Positions 1 to 10,071 of a stretch of DNA of 64,000 nt are shown here, in pieces. The position numbers and the translations under genes were made by a program. Each line of letters begins with the position of its first letter. The first letter of the stretch is position 1. The stretch comes from Micrasema longulum (Eukaryota; Arthropoda; Insecta; Trichoptera; Brachycentridae). The stretch spans positions 1 through 64,000 of the forward strand of contig JAGVSM010000820.1 in the NCBI GenBank assembly GCA_022494885.1, in the 5' to 3' direction. The notes under the pieces were generated by a model that was given only the letters and a program-made list of their open reading frames with translations, was not told the origin of the DNA and did not search any database.

Positions 1-320
1 TCTCCAATCCGTGGCATGCATCAACTTTTCTGACTCTCTACGACCAATGTCATGAAAGAGCGAGGTCAACACCTTCCGTAACTTGACAACACTCCCGTCT
101 TTCCACGATTCTGGCAAAAGGTTATGGACCCTTTTGCCTACGTTATAGTGTTGTCTCGATGCCAGAACAGTGTTGACCCCTTCACTTAGTATCAGATCCC
201 TATTAGAGTATCTTGTATTATGGTTGTGGTTGACGCTTGGGTAAATGTCTCCCTTTATGTGTGTAACCACTACCGTTCTCAATATATACTGTTGAATAAT
301 ATTCAGTACTCTGAATTCTT
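1..320 (-). mobile_element. LINE ORF2 C-terminal remnant (left edge of window)
   Basis: The minus strand reads as the tail of a non-LTR retrotransposon protein: QQYILRTVVVTHIKGD, then NHNTRYSNRDLIL, then a region ending in ESWKDGSVVKLRKVL and GRRESEKL. The same order is found on the plus strand at 43590-43943 (QQYILRSVAVTHLN, HNTRHSNKDLIL, IPDSWK, GRRESEKL), so these are two copies of one LINE family. This copy is 5'-truncated at about 320, and its 3' end lies beyond the window edge. It is not a host gene. Confidence 0.7.
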
Positions 321-399
321 TGAAGAGCAAGTCACTTGGATAGCGAAATGTTTTTTTTAAGATGACATTTTTTTTTTTTTAAATTACAAATTTAAAAGA

Positions 400-492
400 A
401 TTACTATGTAAAGCGCCCTTGAGGTATTTTGTTACGAAAATGGCGCTATATAAGTTATCCATAATAATAATAATAATAATAATATAATATAG
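400..492 (+). mobile_element. L2-like LINE 3' end with hairpin and (ATA)n tail
   Basis: AAAGCGCCCTTGAGG is followed by AAAATGGCGCTATA, TTATCCATA and an (ATA)n run. The two GCGCC/GGCGC blocks can pair as a 3'-terminal stem-loop. The same unit occurs at 52335-52432 (+), 36430-36560 (-) and about 49926-50030 (-). The 36430 copy continues into coding sequence, which identifies the unit as a LINE 3' end. No coding sequence is left here. Confidence 0.65.
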
Positions 493-739
493 CCCCGGTG
501 AGGCTTCTATAATGTGGAGCTAGAAAGCGTAAGGTATTGCGATAGAACTCAACCGGAAGTTCGTAATAATAATTTATGAAAATTGCTCTCCATTGGCAGA
601 TTCGATTTCCGCTGAAATACCTCGCATTCCCGCTCAATTTGCTACCTAAATATTTCACCTGCCGATTGATGCGGCCCCTATCATTGTAAATCTAAAGTTG
701 TTAATTTTATTTGATTTAAATCTTGCAATGTTATGAACT

Positions 740-900
740 TATTTATTATTTTTTTAACTTTTTGTACGTGATGTTAATTGTTCATTGGCGGGCTTATAGC
801 CAAATGGCAATTACTTCCAACCAACCAATAAAATAAATGTTTTATTTTTATCATTCAAGTTATAACATATTCACTTATTTGTTTATAAATTTGTATAAAC
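740..900 (-). mobile_element. CR1-like LINE (family B) 3' UTR fragment
   Basis: On the minus strand this carries the family B terminal signature: GGTTGGTTGGAAG, a variant of the TTGCCATTTGGCAA hairpin, then GCCCGCCAATG and an A-rich tail. Better copies are at 37690-37760 (+) and 17335-17460 (-). Only the 3' UTR is present. Confidence 0.6.
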
Positions 901-914
901 CACTTTTTTTTTTA

Positions 915-1570
915 AATTACACTTCTACCGGTTTCGAGGTTACTACCTCATCGTCAGGAATTTAACTAACTTATAATTACACGCGTTGCTATTTATATAA
1001 TAAAATATTATAAGAAAGAGACAGAGAATTGAAAGAAAGAGAGAGAAAGAAGATAAAATAAATCTTAACGGGAATAGTTTTAAAAGAGGACTCGAAGTTA
1101 AATTTATTTGATTATTTATTATTTGAAGTTTTTGATTAATGGCTTTACTAATTTCTAATCGTTCTAAATTATCTAAACGAAAACCATTTTTATTGACATA
1201 CAAAATTTCTACACACGTTTCTTGATTAAATTCATGGTTTTCGGATATAAGATGATTTGCGGATTCTGAAAAATTATTATTACTCAGACATCTTATATGT
1301 TCTTTGATTCTAACTTCAAATTTACGTGAAGTTTTTCCAATATAGAAATTTGGGCAATTTAAACAATTTAATTTATAAATTCCCGAATGATTTAAGTTAT
1401 CATCCTTATCTTTACAGTTTGTTAATATTTTACCTATGTTATTATTAGTATAAAAAGCTGGCCTAATATTGTTAGGTAAAATTTGTGCTATATTATTAGA
1501 AAATGAATTAATGTACAAAATTCTACGCCAGTTCTCATTTTTATTGGAAATATTTTGGGAACTGTATAAG
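915..1570 (-). mobile_element. Penelope-like element remnant with GIY-YIG endonuclease
   Basis: An open frame of roughly 200 residues runs from about 1565 down to the TAG at 943. It holds a GIY-YIG nuclease core: GIYKL near residue 46 (counting from 1518), a C-x2-C pair just after it, FYIGKTSR at about 58-65, and VRIKEH at about 69-74 with the arginine expected in the active site. A cysteine before the GIY and the C-x2-C spacing are typical of the endonuclease domain that follows the reverse transcriptase in Penelope-like retroelements. No RT motifs are visible upstream, so the copy is 5'-truncated. The last codons overlap a hammerhead-like RNA motif (see 923-960). A second-best reading is a stand-alone GIY-YIG gene, but the setting and truncation argue for a retroelement. 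Confidence 0.8.
923..960 (-). ncRNA. hammerhead-like ribozyme motif of a Penelope-like element
   Basis: Reading the minus strand from 960: TTC, CTGACGA (957-951, fits the core CUGANGA), one extra T, a 5-bp stem GAGGT/ACCTC with loop AGTA, GAAA (935-932), then CC-GGT and A, followed by GAA. GAA can pair with the initial TTC as stem I, and ACC/GGT is a loopless, self-complementary stem III. Penelope-like elements are known to carry type I hammerheads with very short stem III. The extra T between the core and stem II departs from the canonical fold, so activity is uncertain. Confidence 0.5.
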
Positions 1571-1589
1571 TATTTTTTCCTATAGTTTA

Positions 1590-3000
1590 ATTTAAGTTTT
1601 TTATTTATTTTATTTTATTTGGGAAATCAACAGTTCTACATACATATTTTTAAACAAACAGATATAGTGTATAAACTTAGAACTAATAACAGATTTCCAC
1701 ATAGTATACAAAGTAAGTAAAGAAAATATATTACATATCAAATAAATACATACAATTTATACATATAAAAATGTTATTTTCATGTACTCCATAATCAAAG
1801 ATTTTTAAATATTTATTTTAAGAACATTAAGTTACTGTAAATTGGGCGGGATAAGGACAAAAATGCTTGAAGAGAGGATAAGGAGGGGGGGGAGGAGATG
1901 TACATATTTATTATTATAATGTCTACTAAGTTACATAATACATTTTTAGTGTAAATTTTAAATCTGACAGAGTGATGTTTAAATAATCTATATTTTTAAA
2001 TTTTGTATTGTACATTGAAAAAGTCCTACGAAAATAAGCATTTTTAACATACGATGTTTTACTTATTGGTACATGAAACAGGTGGTACCGTCTACAAATC
2101 CTGGCTGGCATATGTGTTGTTATTAAACCAAGCAGCTCTGTACAGTCAACCATTCCTGTCATAATTTAGTAAAGCAGTAGTTGGTCCGCACACACTCTGC
2201 GGTATTGTAGAGAAATGATTCCATGGAAGGTGGAGGCAGTGAGAGTATATACATAAAAAATACCGGTTTTGTATTTAAGGTACTTTATAAATTTGTTTTG
2301 AATATTTTCTATTCTACTTATATATATGGCATACTGGGGATTCCATACCTGGAGCTCAATCACAGATAACTATCGACATGCTAAAAAACGTGCTAAGTAT
2401 TTGAGCGATCACCACGAACAATCATGAACACGCTGAAGTTAAAGCGGTCGCGTTGCAAAACGAAATTCAACTTCGGTCAGTTCAAGAGGATTGGTTGAAT
2501 CTCGCACAGGAACTTATCTATGGCGTTTTGCAACGCGACCGCTTTAACTTCAGCGTGTTCATGATTGTTCGTGGTGATTGCTCAAATACTTAGCACGTTT
2601 TTTAGCATGTCGATAGCCATCTGTGATTGAGCTCCTGAGAGGCGTATTCCAAATGGCTTCTGACAAATGTATAATATAATGAAATAAGGGCCTATGGATT
2701 ATCAAAGTGTTTACTCATTCGAATTATGAAACCTAACATGCTCAATGCTTTGTAGGTAATTTTATTGATATGCTATTCAAAAAGTAGTTTTGAGTCTAAA
2801 ACAATCCCAAGATCTTTAATTTCGTGCTTTCTCATTAGTACATTATTGTTTAGTTTGTAATCAAAATTAAGAATTTTTCTTTTCCTTGTGAATGTAATAC
2901 AGACACATTTATTTATATTCAAAAACAGTTTATTTTCAATACAATAGTCAGTTAGACAATTAAGATCGTCTTGAACATGAGGCAATCTTCTCGAGATTTA
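1590..3000 (-). mobile_element. Jockey/CR1-like LINE, RT C-terminal half and 3' UTR, split by a MITE
   Basis: In minus-strand order: DDLNCLTDYC, NKLFLNINKC, ITFTRKRK, YKLNNN and IKDLGIVLDSKLLFE (2985-2773), which is the palm/thumb part of a non-LTR RT. Then LE-YAS (about 2650), VWNPQYAIYISRIENIQNK (2350-2290) and a C-terminal part with RRYHLFHVP and MYNTKFKNID (2100-1980). The 3' UTR runs to an AAATAAAATAAA tail near 1605. The frame is broken at 2352-2634 by a foldback element and by point decay. Other 3' ends of this family are at 5906-6292 (+) and 15666-16016 (-). Confidence 0.8.
2352..2634. mobile_element. Harbinger-like MITE, CTG target duplication
   Basis: A foldback element of 283 bp with arms of about 105 bp. 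Left end GAGCTCAATCACAGAT, right end ATCTGTGATTGAGCTC; the arms continue through TATCGACATGC and GCGGTCGCGTTGC. It is flanked by CTG at 2349-2351 and 2635-2637. Removing the element and one CTG restores the LINE reading EYASQVWNP across the site, which fixes the boundaries. The 3-bp CWG target duplication suggests the PIF/Harbinger superfamily; no transposase is present. Relatives are at 25484-26052, 27654-29276 and about 30590-30800. Confidence 0.75.
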
Positions 3001-3394
3001 ACTTAATAAAAATAACTAGTAACTTATTAACTTATTATTGTTAACCTATTCAAAATGTTGTCAATTAAATTTAGTTCATAGCCATTATTGAAAGCAATAC
3101 TCTTTATAGTATTTAATTCTTAAGCCAAAATTATTTTTATTTAGTGGTGTTGAAGTAAGCCGATGTATCATAGAATGGAAAGCAGAGTGTTTATGTGATA
3201 AAGGATGATTAGAAGATTTATGGATCACCGCATCTGTATATGTCGAAAAATTAAGTGGTTTATACAAATTTATAAACAAATAAGTGTAAAATTTCATACC
3301 ACAAAGTAATTTTTTTTTTGATAACAATAATATAAAACATATTCAATAGAAAATAAAGAAAAAAAAAACTAAAGATAATAAATGTATTTGTACA

Positions 3395-3752
3395 CAGGAT
3401 GTTCATTAAACCCTGTCACATCCAAAACCACGATGTTCAATATTAGCAAGAAGACATATTGTAATGTTAAAATATTTTTTTAGAACGTATAAATTTAAAA
3501 AATAAAATATCAAAAAAAGAAAATGGTTGCTTACTTCTGCAGGGAAGAAACGAAGAGGGGGAGGGGGGAGTCTGATATTGCGTCGCGCTCCCCTCACTTC
3601 TCCCCTGCTGAAGTAAGCAACCATTTGTTTAAAAAAAAAATATTTTTTTTTTTTTTATTTGTTCTAAATATTTTTTTAAATATGATAATATGTCTTCTTG
3701 CCCATACTGATCATTGTGGTTTCGGATTTCACAGGTTTTAAAGAACACCCTG
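3395..3752. mobile_element. foldback MITE, TIR CAGGRTGTTC
   Basis: Long inverted repeats begin CAGGATGTTCATTAAACC on the left and, read inward from the right, CAGGGTGTTCTTTAAAACC. Both continue through CACATCC, AACCAC and GCAAGAAGACATAT. The centre is a GC-rich stem around 3530-3625. A second copy lies at 18375-18703. No transposase. The two similar 72-residue open frames on opposite strands come from the palindrome and are not genes. Confidence 0.7.
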
Positions 3753-3764
3753 TATAAACTACCT

Positions 3765-4060
3765 TAAATCAATACTATTACTCAAAGCGAAAAATAAAAA
3801 AAGAGGACGTGATTTAAACAGAGATAATGTATTAACATCTTTGATGGTGGATGGGAGATGATTCCACAGTGGAGCCGCGTGGACTCTATATGAGTTAGAG
3901 AAGAAAGAGGAATTGTGGATGGGTAGAGAGTGCCTTGAGAATTAGGACGAAGAGGTAAACCATGAACTGATAAGCGTTGAAAATTTTCACGCAGGTATAT
4001 AGGAGCGTTAGGACTATGAAGAACTTTGAACAGATTTTTTTATTATTTTAGATGGTTGTC
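3765..4060 (-). mobile_element. CR1-like LINE (family B) C-terminal fragment
   Basis: Nucleotide-level match to the family B copies at 17520-17850 and 59700-60010: the segment encoding the YLRE-FQRLS-HGL motif, the QGTLLIP motif and the LWNHLPSTIKDV motif, read on the minus strand. It carries small deletions that break the frame. Ordinary decayed copy. Confidence 0.65.
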
Positions 4061-4711
4061 CAAAAAGAAAAATTTGGGCAACTGGTTAAACCCTTATAAA
4101 TAATATCGTCTCTAGATAGGGAAGTATTTAAAAATAAATTACAAGAATGTCTTTAAGATAGGGAAAGTTCTCCTTAAGTCAGCCACCACCTATAGTCAGC
4201 CGTGTTCGACAAATCATATTCATTTATTTCGACGGCTTACGCCTTTGACAAAATATAAAATAATTTTGAAAAACAATTGTAATAAAACAAAACACCCGTA
4301 TACAAGTATAGAAAATATATACGCGGACGGAAAATATATACTTTCGGATAAAGGGATTTTGAGTATTATTCAATTAAAATCAATAACCTACTTCTACTGT
4401 CTATTAAAACAATTAGTAACGAGAAACTGTTTAAAAAGGCTATAAAAAAATGGATAGTGGAGCTAGGTAGAAGTAAAATGGATTGTCCTATTCGCCCAAA
4501 CCTATATTGAATCAACCGCTCCACAAGTGGATAGCTTATGTTAGGTTTTTGTTATTTTCACTGTGCGTTTTGTAATATAAATAATAAAGATGTACATACT
4601 CGTATATACCTAGTTTTTAAAACTGTGAATATTTTATTAATTATATATTTATTAGGTTAGTCTTCTTTGTTTATTCTCTAATGTAAAAACATTAAAAAAA
4701 GTATATTATTA
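4061..4711. other. AT-rich stretch, no gene recognised
   Basis: No frame here shows a recognisable domain. The one 66-codon frame (4245-4445) is low complexity, Lys/Ile/Tyr-rich and has no codon bias. It may be the 5' part of the retroelement whose 3' hairpin follows at 4712. Confidence 0.4.
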
Positions 4712-4800
4712 AGTGTCCTCGGCACGGGTAACCCCAGCGAGGACACATTATTTTTACTATTAACTATAGTTTGTAAGAGAAGAATATGAATAAATGAATA
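4712..4800 (+). mobile_element. LINE 3'-terminal hairpin and tail
   Basis: GTGTCCTC and GAGGACAC form an 8-bp stem around GGCACGGGTAACCCCAGC, followed by an A/T-rich tail with AATAAATG. Small 3' stem-loops of this kind end most LINE families in this window. No coding sequence could be attached to it. Confidence 0.4.
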
Positions 4801-4949
4801 TAAATATATAAACATAAAATAAAATTAAGATACAATAAAGGAAAATGAAATAAGAAATTAAATTAAATAACATTGGTATGCAGCAAATTAATAATAAATA
4901 AAGATAAATTATTATGAAAATAAAACTTTGTTATTAGTGTTACACAATT

Positions 4950-5690
4950 TTTATTATTTTACAAGAACACTATTACAGTTTCGGGAGAGCAATCCTCCCA
5001 TCGACGGGTGATATAAATATTAATAAATAAAGAGTTTAAATATAAAAAGTGTTAAAGTAACAGAGGCGATGTATCATAGTAAAAACAGTAAAACAAGTAT
5101 AACACTTATTACATTTTTATAATTTAGAAAAGAGGTGACTAAAAAGTAATGATTTTAATTTGTATAAAGATAAATTAAATAAATCTAAGCTTCCATGTTT
5201 GTTCGCTAACATGTGGAGCCGTGGAATAGGCGAGTATTTAGCATAGTTTGATTTATGCAAATCACCAGCAAAAGAAGTATTTTGTCTCGTCCCACGCTGT
5301 CTCACATGAAAATTCACACAATTTAAAAGTTCGGGACTGTCAAGAACATTATTTAATAACTTAAAAGCAGCATTAAATCTGAAATTTCCCTTCTATCACT
5401 AATACGTATTAATTTTAACTGCTTCATTAAACATTTATACTTAAGCTCTTCAATTGAGATGTTTAATTTGAAAATCATAAATCTTAATAACTTGTGTTGG
5501 ACCTTCTCCACACTGTTTGTATGGGTAGCATAATGAGGACCCATATTCTAACTGGCTTCTTACTAGGGCCATGTATAATATTTTTAATGCATCAACAGAC
5601 CTCTCTTGTTGTTCTGAGAATAACGCAGAAACCCGTTGGAAAACATTTACTTTGAAAGGAACCCAGATCTTAGCCACCTAACTGCTCATT
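4950..5690 (-). mobile_element. Jockey/CR1-like LINE, RT C-terminal region
   Basis: The minus strand gives, in two shifted frames, ALKILYMALVRSQLEYGS, then VEKVQHKLLRFMIFKLN, LKLIRISDRREISDL, and the terminal block YAKYSPIPRLHMLANKHG and LDLFNLSLYKLKSLL. This is the C-terminal order of non-LTR ORF2 proteins. The 3' end near 4960-5020 has a GGGAG/CTCCC hairpin. Frameshifted and 5'-truncated. Confidence 0.75.
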
Positions 5691-5744
5691 AAATCAGAAG
5701 TTGGCTGATATCTGCATTTGTATTATTTATATTATCTGATATTT

Positions 5745-6430
5745 ACATTTAAGTCAAGATTGAAATGTCACTATCTAAATATTTAAATTGTTCCTTTATC
5801 CTTCTTCTTTCTTTTCCATCCCCTCTCCTCTCTTCATAGTATAGTGTTATTTTTTTTTATAAATATATTTATTTTTGTTAATCTTTGCTTTTAATTTTTG
5901 TATATTTAGATTACACAAACATCACTGTCAGATTTAAAATTTACACTAAAAATGTATTATGTAACTTAGTAGACATTATAATAATAAATATGTACATCCC
6001 CTCCTTATCCTCTCTTCAAGCATTTTTGTCCTTATCCCGCCTAATTTACAGTAACTTAATGTTCTTAAAATAAATATTAAAAAATCTTTGATTATTGAGT
6101 ACATGAAAATAACATTTTTAATGTATAAATTGTACGTATTTATTTGATATGTAATATATTTTCTTTGCCAACTTTGTATACTATGTGGAAATCTGTTATT
6201 AGTTCTGAGTTTATACACTATATCTGTTTGTTTACTAAAAATATGTATGTAGAACTGTTGATTTCCCTAATAAAATAAAATAAAATAAAATTGTTAGATT
6301 TAATATGTCCATGTATTTATAATTTTCTCAAACTGAACGGTTTGGGTAGGTAGGAAGAAATTGCCTTAAGGCAATATGCCCCCCCTCTATGAATATTTAT
6401 TGTATATGTATATAAAGTGTCAAATAAATA
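5745..6430 (+). mobile_element. CR1-like LINE (family A) 3' UTR, interrupted
   Basis: The left part (5745-5905) matches the 3' UTR following the CR1 copy at 42721. The right part (6293-6430) holds the terminal signature CGGTTTGGGTAGGTAGGAAG, ATTGCCTTAAGGCAAT and a tail ending in AAATAAATAAAA. Between them sits another LINE 3' end (5906-6292). No coding part remains. Confidence 0.7.
5906..6292 (+). mobile_element. Jockey/CR1-like LINE 3' end inserted in the CR1 3' UTR
   Basis: Near-identical to the 3' ends at 1590-1960 and 15666-16016 but in plus orientation. It includes GTACATCCCCTCCTTATCC, GAACTGTTGATTTCC and an (AAAAT)n tail at 6270-6290. It interrupts the family A 3' UTR at a position intact in other copies. 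Confidence 0.7.
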
Positions 6431-6436
6431 AAATAT

Positions 6437-6545
6437 TTTCGTTTAACATTTTCAATCCTTTCCATGTTTGTTATGTATTGTGGGCTCCACACAACGGATG
6501 CAAACTCCAAATTACTGCGTACAAAAGTGTGTACATTAATTTATT
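6437..6545 (-). mobile_element. LINE RT fragment (short)
   Basis: The minus strand encodes TFVRSNLEFASVVWSP, then QYITNMERIENVK, the block around the conserved LE-A-VW motif of non-LTR RTs. An almost identical 95-bp fragment lies at 23700-23795. Confidence 0.65.
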
Positions 6546-7829
6546 ATTATGATTCTAATGAATAGCCATTATCAACCAAACTTAAACCTATATTGAACTC
6601 ACGCGTACATCAAAACCGCTATTCCTCGTCTCATGTACTATAGGTAGGTAACTCAATAAAATTTAATTAAAATGGTTTCTTCGTAAATGAATTAATTAGA
6701 ATATAAACTATATTGCGTCATCGGGCATGTTTTTAGAAGCGACCAACTCATTAGTACAACACTATCGCTACATACGAGCGAACAGACCGGTTTCGCGACA
6801 CCCAACCACAGCTATGTATATGGCAGATGGATTCTGATATTGTTATATTATGATTAGGCTATATTCTAACTGGATTCTTAGAGATACACCCACAGACTGG
6901 TGGACAGACTAGAATATTTGGTATAATTAATTAAAAAAATATATCTATTAAAATGAAAAACAGAAGAATAATTTCGGATTTGGTGTTCTCGTACAAAATG
7001 ATAAATATTTATTTATGTATAATATTATATCTACACATAAAATTATAAAGTTGCTAGGGTAAATAACTCCGTTCTAAGTTTGTCGGTCATCAACCCCTTA
7101 GACACATTCCCTCCCCACATCCCTCATCGTAAATAACTTAAATAAATAAATAAGTATTTGTATTTATACAGTTAAAAGTGCAAGCCCTATTTGCCCACTA
7201 AAAAATAGCTGTAATTTGAAAAAAAATAACTAAAAAATAACACTAATAAATATTTACAAATAAACCAAAATTATAGGCTAATTATAGTTTTCTGTACATT
7301 ACTAAATACAATTTTTAAAAAAGAAGAAAAAAAGCTTACATTGAAATAACCACTCCGCATCAGTCCACACGTAAAAAATAAATAAAATATTACAATATTA
7401 ATGAAATAATAAAAAATAAAAAAAGTTTTTTGTTTACTCGGACTTAAAAACGGAGCTATCAGTCCTCCCTTCCTTCTTCTTTCAAATAAGAGAAAATACT
7501 TACAATATTAAAGTGTACTCACAAATAAAATATTAGGTAGGTACAGTTAGATTAAATTATAATTATTATTTTTAATTAGGGTAAGTAAGGAAATATATAT
7601 CTATTTCAGCAAAAAACGAGTTATAATTATTTACAATTCTGGGCAAAGATGCATTCTTATTATTGTTCGTGCTTGAAATACCAACATGAAATAATTGTTG
7701 CATTTTGGTTGACTGGAAGATTGATTTTTTTTAGTAAGAAGCCTGCCAAAGCGCATATATTTTTTATTATAGAGAAAGTTTAAGCGATTTTTGCGATACT
7801 TATATCTTTAAGAAAATAATAATTATCCA
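6546..7829. other. AT-rich stretch, no gene recognised
   Basis: No frame above about 60 codons and no domain. I see no terminal inverted repeats. It may be single-copy intergenic DNA or very old repeat. Confidence 0.5.
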
Positions 7830-8104
7830 TTCTTGCATCCATCATTATTTCTAGCAGGACGGTGGATTACAACACCCTCGAATCTCGTCGCCATTTTTTT
7901 CTTGGGAAACATTTCTATAAGCTGATTTCTGGGAGTAAATATAATACAAATATACTGAAAGACATCAGTTTGTACGTTCCCAATGATAATTATACTAGAG
8001 CGAGATCTCATGCACCGTTTTACACACCCAGAAGCCGTGCAAATGCAAGTCAGAATTCACCCATAAATAGGGCAAAATCACTTGCTGAATACGGCTTCTG
8101 CTGA
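7830..8104 (+). mobile_element. LINE ORF2 C-terminal remnant
   Basis: The frame reads TVDYNTLESRRHFFLGKHF, YKLISGS, then PNDNYTRARSHAPFYTPR, SRANASQNSPINRAKSL and a TGA. The ESRR, FYKL and final R-x2-A-FY-PR-R-N-x4-SP-x-R blocks are the usual order at the end of Jockey/CR1-like ORF2. It is open for about 80 codons but lacks all upstream RT motifs. Confidence 0.65.
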
Positions 8105-8399
8105 TAATGTGGATCTATTTTTCTGTACATATCGGAAGTTTAGCAGCTATCTGCTTTCTATTTATTAACTTCTAACTTATGTTTTCAGTCTGCATTACGC
8201 GATGGGTTAAACAGTCCATAAACGCTCCCCAGGGAGTTGAATCCAGTTCTTGTCCACACACATTCGGACAAACTCAAAATATTGTTGGCTTAAGATGAAG
8301 CTTACTTCAATGTGATTTCGTTTAGGGAGAAAAGTAAAAGAGATTGAATAAAAAATGGTCCCATTCATAAGAACTGTTTTTAGAAGACACATAAGAAAT

Positions 8400-8640
8400 T
8401 TTTGTGTTTTTATTTATTTATTCATTTATTAGTTTATACATACATTGTCACAAAAATGGCACAAAAAACACTCTGGCAAATTCTGCTTGTACTAGGAGTA
8501 GGCTCAGTATATGAAGGGTCGGCAAGCCAGAAATATTAGTACGCCTAATGTTGCAATCGGTTCCTATATGGGCAAATGCCTGTTCTAAGAAACCGATTTG
8601 TTGCGGCAAATATGGTTTTCGAATATGTTTCCTATAAATA
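8400..8640 (-). mobile_element. possible LINE 3' end
   Basis: On the minus strand a short open segment is followed by TGTGCCATTTTTGTGACA and a tail of ATGAATAAATAAATA type. The tail and position suggest a retroelement end. The protein segment is too short to assign. Confidence 0.35.
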
Positions 8641-8741
8641 AAAACAATATTGAAGAAATAGAAAAACAGTTATAGCCCAAAAGAGAAGAAAAGAAAAAAT
8701 AATTACAGTTTACATTAAATGTAAATACTCGTACAATTAAA

Positions 8742-8860
8742 TATATAAATATAAAGCATACATACTACATATATACATATACACATACATACATATATAC
8801 ACACATATACATACATATACATATATATACACATATACATACACAATATATATGCACATG
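8742..8860. repeat. TA/CA-type microsatellite
   Basis: Irregular run of ATAC, ATATAC and ACATAC units over about 115 bases. It lies just downstream, in element sense, of the LINE at 8942-9463. Confidence 0.85.
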
Positions 8861-8941
8861 CGAAAATACAATAAATTTATCTATGATTCAATGGGATAGC
8901 ATAATATTTAGATTACTATCCTCAATAAATTCCCAGATTCC

Positions 8942-9463
8942 TTACTTCCAATGTCTGTCAACAATTTTTTTTTTTTTTTTCAATACTGATGGTTTATCAG
9001 ATTTCCAAAATGACGGTATCAGGTTGTTTAGTTTAGGTCCGTTATATATAAATGATTTTTGGAATACCGCTGTACGTGCTATTGGAATCACCAAATCGTT
9101 TCTTACTGTACTTCTGGCTGAGTGCGAATGACTCACATTCACCTGAGTGCTCCTATTTTTGTGGATGTCAAGTATTACTTTCCTTATGTAGATTTGCCTT
9201 AAGCCAAGGACGTCTAAGGATTTGAAAAGGCCTTCACTCGGATGATTGTACGGTTTTCGCAATATAATCCTCAATATTGATTTATGTACCTTAACCAAGG
9301 GATCAAGAATAGTCTTGGCAGCTCCTCCCCAACAAATACAACCGTAGGCCAAAACAGAGTTGCACAAACCATAGTATATACTTTTAATATCTACAATGCA
9401 TAATATGTTACGCAGTGTTATTTGAAAATAACAAAAGATGATCAAGAAACAGTTTGAAGACAA
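8942..9463 (-). mobile_element. LINE ORF2 C-terminal region
   Basis: Open for about 170 codons on the minus strand. It contains IYYGLCNSVLAYGCICWGGA, LVKVHKSILRIILRKP, LGLRQIYIRKVILDIHKN and the terminal block SHSARSTVRNDLVIP-x-ARTAVFQKSFIYNGPKLNNLIP. This is the typical end of a CR1/L2-group ORF2 (the YG-CWGGA block, then the F-YNGP-x-N-IP block). A run of T at 8964-8981 gives the poly-lysine at the end. 5'-truncated near 9463. Confidence 0.75.
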
Positions 9464-9765
9464 TTCTAAGTTTTAGATGTACGCGTAGATAGATTGCAAA
9501 AAGCCATTTAGGCAGCGGCTAGCCCCGTAAATTACGTGAATACAGTTCAAAGAAGTAACCAGGCGAGAAATAAACATTCGCAAAATCTAAATCATCAACC
9601 TCCACTCGCAGGTATAAACAAATCCAGCCTCAGAGCGGTTTCGACTGTCGAAGTAGAACGAACGTAGAATACAATTTTAATACTAAAATCAACCGATGAT
9701 TTCAGTCTATTAAAATATCAATTTTATATTTGAAGCACTGACTTTGTGGTTATTCATTATTCTTC

Positions 9766-9815
9766 TTCTAGTGCCTTGCCGGGTCCCCCCGACGTTGGCG
9801 ATCACTACAGCGAAA
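9766..9815 (-). mobile_element. short LINE 3' end, RTE type
   Basis: The minus strand encodes DRQRRGDPARH and a stop, directly followed by a (GAA)n run. A stop abutting a short tandem tail is the RTE-type ending seen elsewhere in this window. Only about 50 bp is recognisable. Confidence 0.35.
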
Positions 9816-9819
9816 GCAT

Positions 9820-10071
9820 ATGTATCTGTCCTGCGCTAATTTTTCCATTCCAGAAGAACATTGCGACAAGGATCTGGTGTTGAGAAAGGGGAACTTTTTG
9901 GTCATCAAGTTCGTCAAGAATCCGAACAGCACCATGTACGAAGTCACCATCATGGACAAAGGTGCGTTGATGGACTTTTCAACAGAAACAGAGAAGCGCA
10001 CGGGGTTTTTTTCATGGAAATTACAGACCATATTACAGTGTGACTTGCCAAAGTATTTAGTTATTTACTAA
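9820..10071 (+). other. unassigned 83-codon open frame
   Basis: The frame contains LRKGNFLVIKFVKNP and STMYEVTIMDKG. A G-x-FV-x-VKF-x-Y-V-x-I pattern is common near the C-terminus of several insect transposon-encoded proteins, which is my only lead. There is no start context, no neighbour and no family I can name. The overlapping minus-strand frame has no resemblance to anything. Confidence 0.2.

Noticed and set aside
943..1518. A functional host GIY-YIG nuclease gene (SLX1-like)
   Set aside because: SLX1 has a different GIY-YIG context and a C-terminal zinc finger. Here the C-x2-C within the GIY region and the hammerhead-like terminus indicate a Penelope-like retroelement.
3406..3741. Two near-identical 72-codon frames on opposite strands starting MVAYF
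   Set aside because: They arise because the DNA is a palindrome; both are inside the foldback element at 3395-3752.
8960..8985. Poly-T as a terminator
   Set aside because: It encodes the lysine run in a decayed LINE; such runs are frequent in this AT-rich DNA and have no transcription context.
9768..10031. An 87-codon minus-strand gene ending DRQRRGDPARH
   Set aside because: Only the last 15 or so residues look like an RTE-type LINE end; the rest has no resemblance and is antisense to another frame.
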